From assembly GCA_016463385.1 (NCBI GenBank), contig JAEMRL010000099.1, positions 1-7,627 on the forward strand: 7,627 nucleotides of DNA. The letters are read 5' to 3'. The notes beneath the pieces were generated by a model that saw only the letters and a list, made by a program, of their open reading frames with translations, was not told where the DNA came from and ran no database searches. Position 1 is the first letter of the stretch; every line of letters begins with the position of its first letter. Positions 5,548 through 7,627 of the stretch are shown here, piece by piece. The position numbers and the translations under genes were made by a program. Origin of the DNA: Thermoleophilia bacterium. Its GTDB lineage: Bacteria > Actinomycetota > Thermoleophilia > Miltoncostaeales > Miltoncostaeaceae.

Positions 5548-7627
5548 AGCGCACCGACCGCGCCGGGCATGACGCCGGGGGCGTAGCGGGCGACGCGGTC
5601 GCGGCCTCCGGCCTTGGCCCAGTAGAGGGCCCGGTCGGCCAGGCGGACGAGTTCCGAGGCCGTCTCGCCTTCGTCGAGGTCGCAGACCCCCAGCGAGACC
5701 GTCAGGCGGCCCACTCCGGTGAACGTCTCGGCGGCGATCGCGGTGCGCACCCGCTCGGCGGCGGCCACGGCGCCGTCGCCGTCGGTCTCCGGCAGGATCC
5801 AGGCGAACTCCTCGCCGCCGACCCGGGCGACCACCTCGCCCTCGCGGACGGTCGCGAACAGGCGGCTGGCGACCTCGATCAGCACACGGTCGCCCACTGG
5901 GTGGCCATGCTCGTCGTTGATGCGCTTGAAGTGGTCGATGTCGAGCATCACGAGGGACATCGGGCGCTCGTAGCGGCGTGCGCGCTCGAGCTCGGCGGCG
6001 AGCCGCTCCTGGAAGGCGCGCCGGTTCCAGAGCCCCGTCAGATGGTCGGTGGACGCGAGCGTCGTCATCTGGTCGCGCGCGGACGCCGACATGATCGAGA
6101 GTGCGGCGAGCTCGGCCAGGCGGCTCAGCAGGGCCTCCGCGGCCGCGGGCAGCGGCGCCGGCCGGATGCTCGCGACGCCGAGCGACCCCCAGAGGGCGCC
6201 GTCCACGACCACGGGGACCGCCACGCCGGCCGGCGACCCGTCCGCCGCCCCGCCGTCGGCGCGCGCGGGCGCCCCCGTGCGCGCGACGGCCGCGCTGACC
6301 GAGTCCTGGGGGAGGAGGATGGAGCCCCCGCGCTCGGGCGCCGGGAGGCCGTGCCGCGTCCAGACGGCCTCCAGGGTCACGTACATCCCGCTCCCGCCGA
6401 AGCCGAGCACCTCGGCGGCGTCGGCACCCAGGAGGTCGCCGGCCTCCTCGGCGATCCGCTCCAGCACCCGCTCCGGCTCGGCCTCGGTGGCCACGAGCGT
6501 GGCGATGCGCTGCAGCGCCACCTGCTCCCGCGCGGCGCGGCGGCGGTCCGTGATGTCGGTGAAGCAGCACACCGCCGCCGCGTCGCCGCCCTCGACCGGC
6601 TCGGTGGAGACGCTGATCCAGGTGAGGGCGCCACCGGGCCCCTGCACGCCCATCGTGACGTCGCGCTGGGGTAGTCCCGTGCGCAGGGTGACCCGGGCCG
6701 GGTGCTCCTCGGGGGGGAAGGGCCGGCCGTTGTCGCGGAGGGCGGTCCAGTGATCCCCGGCGGCGGCCCGCGCCATCATCTGCGCGGCGGTCATCCCGAG
6801 GATCCGCTCGGCGGCGGGATTGCAGGCGATCACGGCGCCGCTCGCCGCGTGCAGGATCACGCCGTCGGACATCGCCGCGACCAGGCAGCGGTAGCGCTCC
6901 TCGCTCGCGCGCAGCCCGTCCTCCGCCGTGCGCTGGGCCGTGACCTCGCGGGAGATGGCGAGGACGCTCTCGACGCCGCCGTCCGGCCCCGGCTCCGGCG
7001 CCAGGCGCGCGTGCATCGCGGCGAGGCCCTCGGGGGTGATGACCTCGAAGGTGACGTCGGCCTCTGTTCCGGTCGCGAACACGTCGAGGACGGCGCTCGC
7101 CAGCGCCTCGACGACCTCGTCCGCGAGCCCCACCTCGTCCAGGTTGCGTCCGACGAAGGCGTCGGGCGGGTGTCCGGTCATGCGGCCGATCGCCGCATTG
7201 GCGTAGAGGATGCGCAGGTCGCTGTCGAAGCGCGTCACCACATCGGGCGCGTTCTCGACCAGCGTGCGGTGGCTGTGCCGGCTCGCGCGCAGCTCGGCCG
7301 TGGCGGTGGCCACCGCCCGCCGGGCGTAGCGGTCGCGGCGCGCGACCGTCACCGCGAGCATCAGGGCGATCATGGTGATGCAGAGGCCGGTCGCGAGGAG
7401 GATCAGCGGGGAGCCGAGGGAGACCGGCGCCGGGCCGACCAGCACCGTCCAGGTGCGTCCGCCCACCCGCACCGTGGTGCGCGAGCCGCCCGCGGCGCCC
7501 GGCGCGGGCTCGGAGATCAGCGTCGTCCCGTCGCGCACCTCCACGGGCAGCCCCGAGATGATCGCCGCCGACGTGCTGCGCATCAGCGCGTCGAGGCGGT
7601 AGGCGCCGACGACGAAGCCGGCCAGGC
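5544..7627 (-). CDS. Membrane-bound CHASE-PAS-PAS-GAF-GGDEF diguanylate cyclase, N-terminus cut by window edge
   Basis: The frame stays open to the right edge, giving 693 visible residues numbered here from the first full codon. Residues 1-67, beginning LAGFVVGAYRLDAL, look like the end of an extracytoplasmic CHASE sensor domain. A membrane helix follows (about 72-95), ending in a basic stop-transfer ARRDR. Next come PAS 1 (about 118-235), PAS 2 (about 240-362, ending FTDITDRRRA), GAF (about 368-515) and GGDEF (about 522-680). The cyclase core has STDHLTGLWNRR, the metal-binding LDIDHFKRIND segment and an intact GGEEF at 603-607 (bases 5805-5819), so it should make c-di-GMP from two GTP. The inhibitory site five residues before GGEEF reads R594-E-G-E597, not RxxD. 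No EAL or HD-GYP domain follows. An ATG at 7583 is only internal; the true start is outside the window, as is any promoter. The gene converges on the peptidase operon with a 4-nt overlap. Confidence 0.93.
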   Translation of the reverse strand, partial: LAGFVVGAYRLDALMRSTSAAIISGLPVEVRDGTTLISEPAPGAAGGSRTTVRVGGRTWTVLVGPAPVSLGSPLILLATGLCITMIALMLAVTVARRDRYARRAVATATAELRASRHSHRTLVENAPDVVTRFDSDLRILYANAAIGRMTGHPPDAFVGRNLDEVGLADEVVEALASAVLDVFATGTEADVTFEVITPEGLAAMHARLAPEPGPDGGVESVLAISREVTAQRTAEDGLRASEERYRCLVAAMSDGVILHAASGAVIACNPAAERILGMTAAQMMARAAAGDHWTALRDNGRPFPPEEHPARVTLRTGLPQRDVTMGVQGPGGALTWISVSTEPVEGGDAAAVCCFTDITDRRRAAREQVALQRIATLVATEAEPERVLERIAEEAGDLLGADAAEVLGFGGSGMYVTLEAVWTRHGLPAPERGGSILLPQDSVSAAVARTGAPARADGGAADGSPAGVAVPVVVDGALWGSLGVASIRPAPLPAAAEALLSRLAELAALSIMSASARDQMTTLASTDHLTGLWNRRAFQERLAAELERARRYERPMSLVMLDIDHFKRINDEHGHPVGDRVLIEVASRLFATVREGEVVARVGGEEFAWILPETDGDGAVAAAERVRTAIAAETFTGVGRLTVSLGVCDLDEGETASELVRLADRALYWAKAGGRDRVARYAPGVMPGAVGAL

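Noticed and set aside
4207..6570. 787-codon minus-strand frame crossing the coiled-coil peptidase and part of the GGDEF gene
   Set aside because: It runs across two well-supported genes in a different frame and is low-complexity Arg/Gly/Ala-rich; it is a shadow of GC-rich coding sequence.

Overview
The window is a very G+C-rich, densely packed bacterial segment whose third codon positions are almost always G or C. The best guess for the host is a high-GC Actinomycetota lineage of the Thermoleophilia type. That rests on System I (Ccm) cytochrome c maturation genes, a LppM/DUF3153-like lipoprotein, and an actinobacterial style of M23 peptidase with a peptidoglycan-binding domain. It is an inference from protein style; no rRNA or other marker gene is present.

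Region 1 (1-3203, plus strand) is the end of a cytochrome c maturation operon. It holds the last 26 codons of a CcmE-like haem chaperone, a complete CcmF haem lyase subunit (WWD motif and the expected histidines present), a short membrane-anchored protein resembling only the N-terminal part of CcmI, and a lipoprotein with a C-terminal membrane helix. Spacings are 13 nt, 13 nt and a 4-nt overlap, so all four are probably co-transcribed. The lipoprotein has no established role in cytochrome maturation.

Region 2 (3204-about 3406) is the only real intergenic stretch. It holds a perfect 14-bp palindrome, a good sigma70-type promoter (TTGACC, 18 nt, TAGAGT), a strong hairpin in the predicted leader RNA, and an AAAGGAG ribosome-binding site. 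That site lies 7 nt before an in-frame ATC and has no ordinary start codon at the right distance.

Region 3 (about 3386-5547, plus strand) is a two-gene operon of exported M23 (LytM-type) peptidoglycan endopeptidases overlapping by 4 nt. The first joins a PG_binding_1 domain to the peptidase; the second carries a long EnvC/PcsB-like coiled coil before it. Both keep all the zinc-site and catalytic histidines and the aspartate, so both look enzymatically active.

Region 4 (5544-7627, minus strand) is the C-terminal 693 residues of a membrane-bound diguanylate cyclase: end of a CHASE sensor domain, transmembrane helix, two PAS domains, GAF, and GGDEF with an intact GGEEF site but a changed inhibitory site (RxxE for RxxD). 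It converges on the peptidase operon, and the two stop codons share one palindromic CTAG. The gene continues past the right edge.

I saw no mobile element, CRISPR array, tRNA or rRNA. Nothing here is clearly a wholly new system. The parts most worth a second look are the structured leader with its odd start, the lipoprotein tied to the ccm operon, and the reduced CcmI-like protein.
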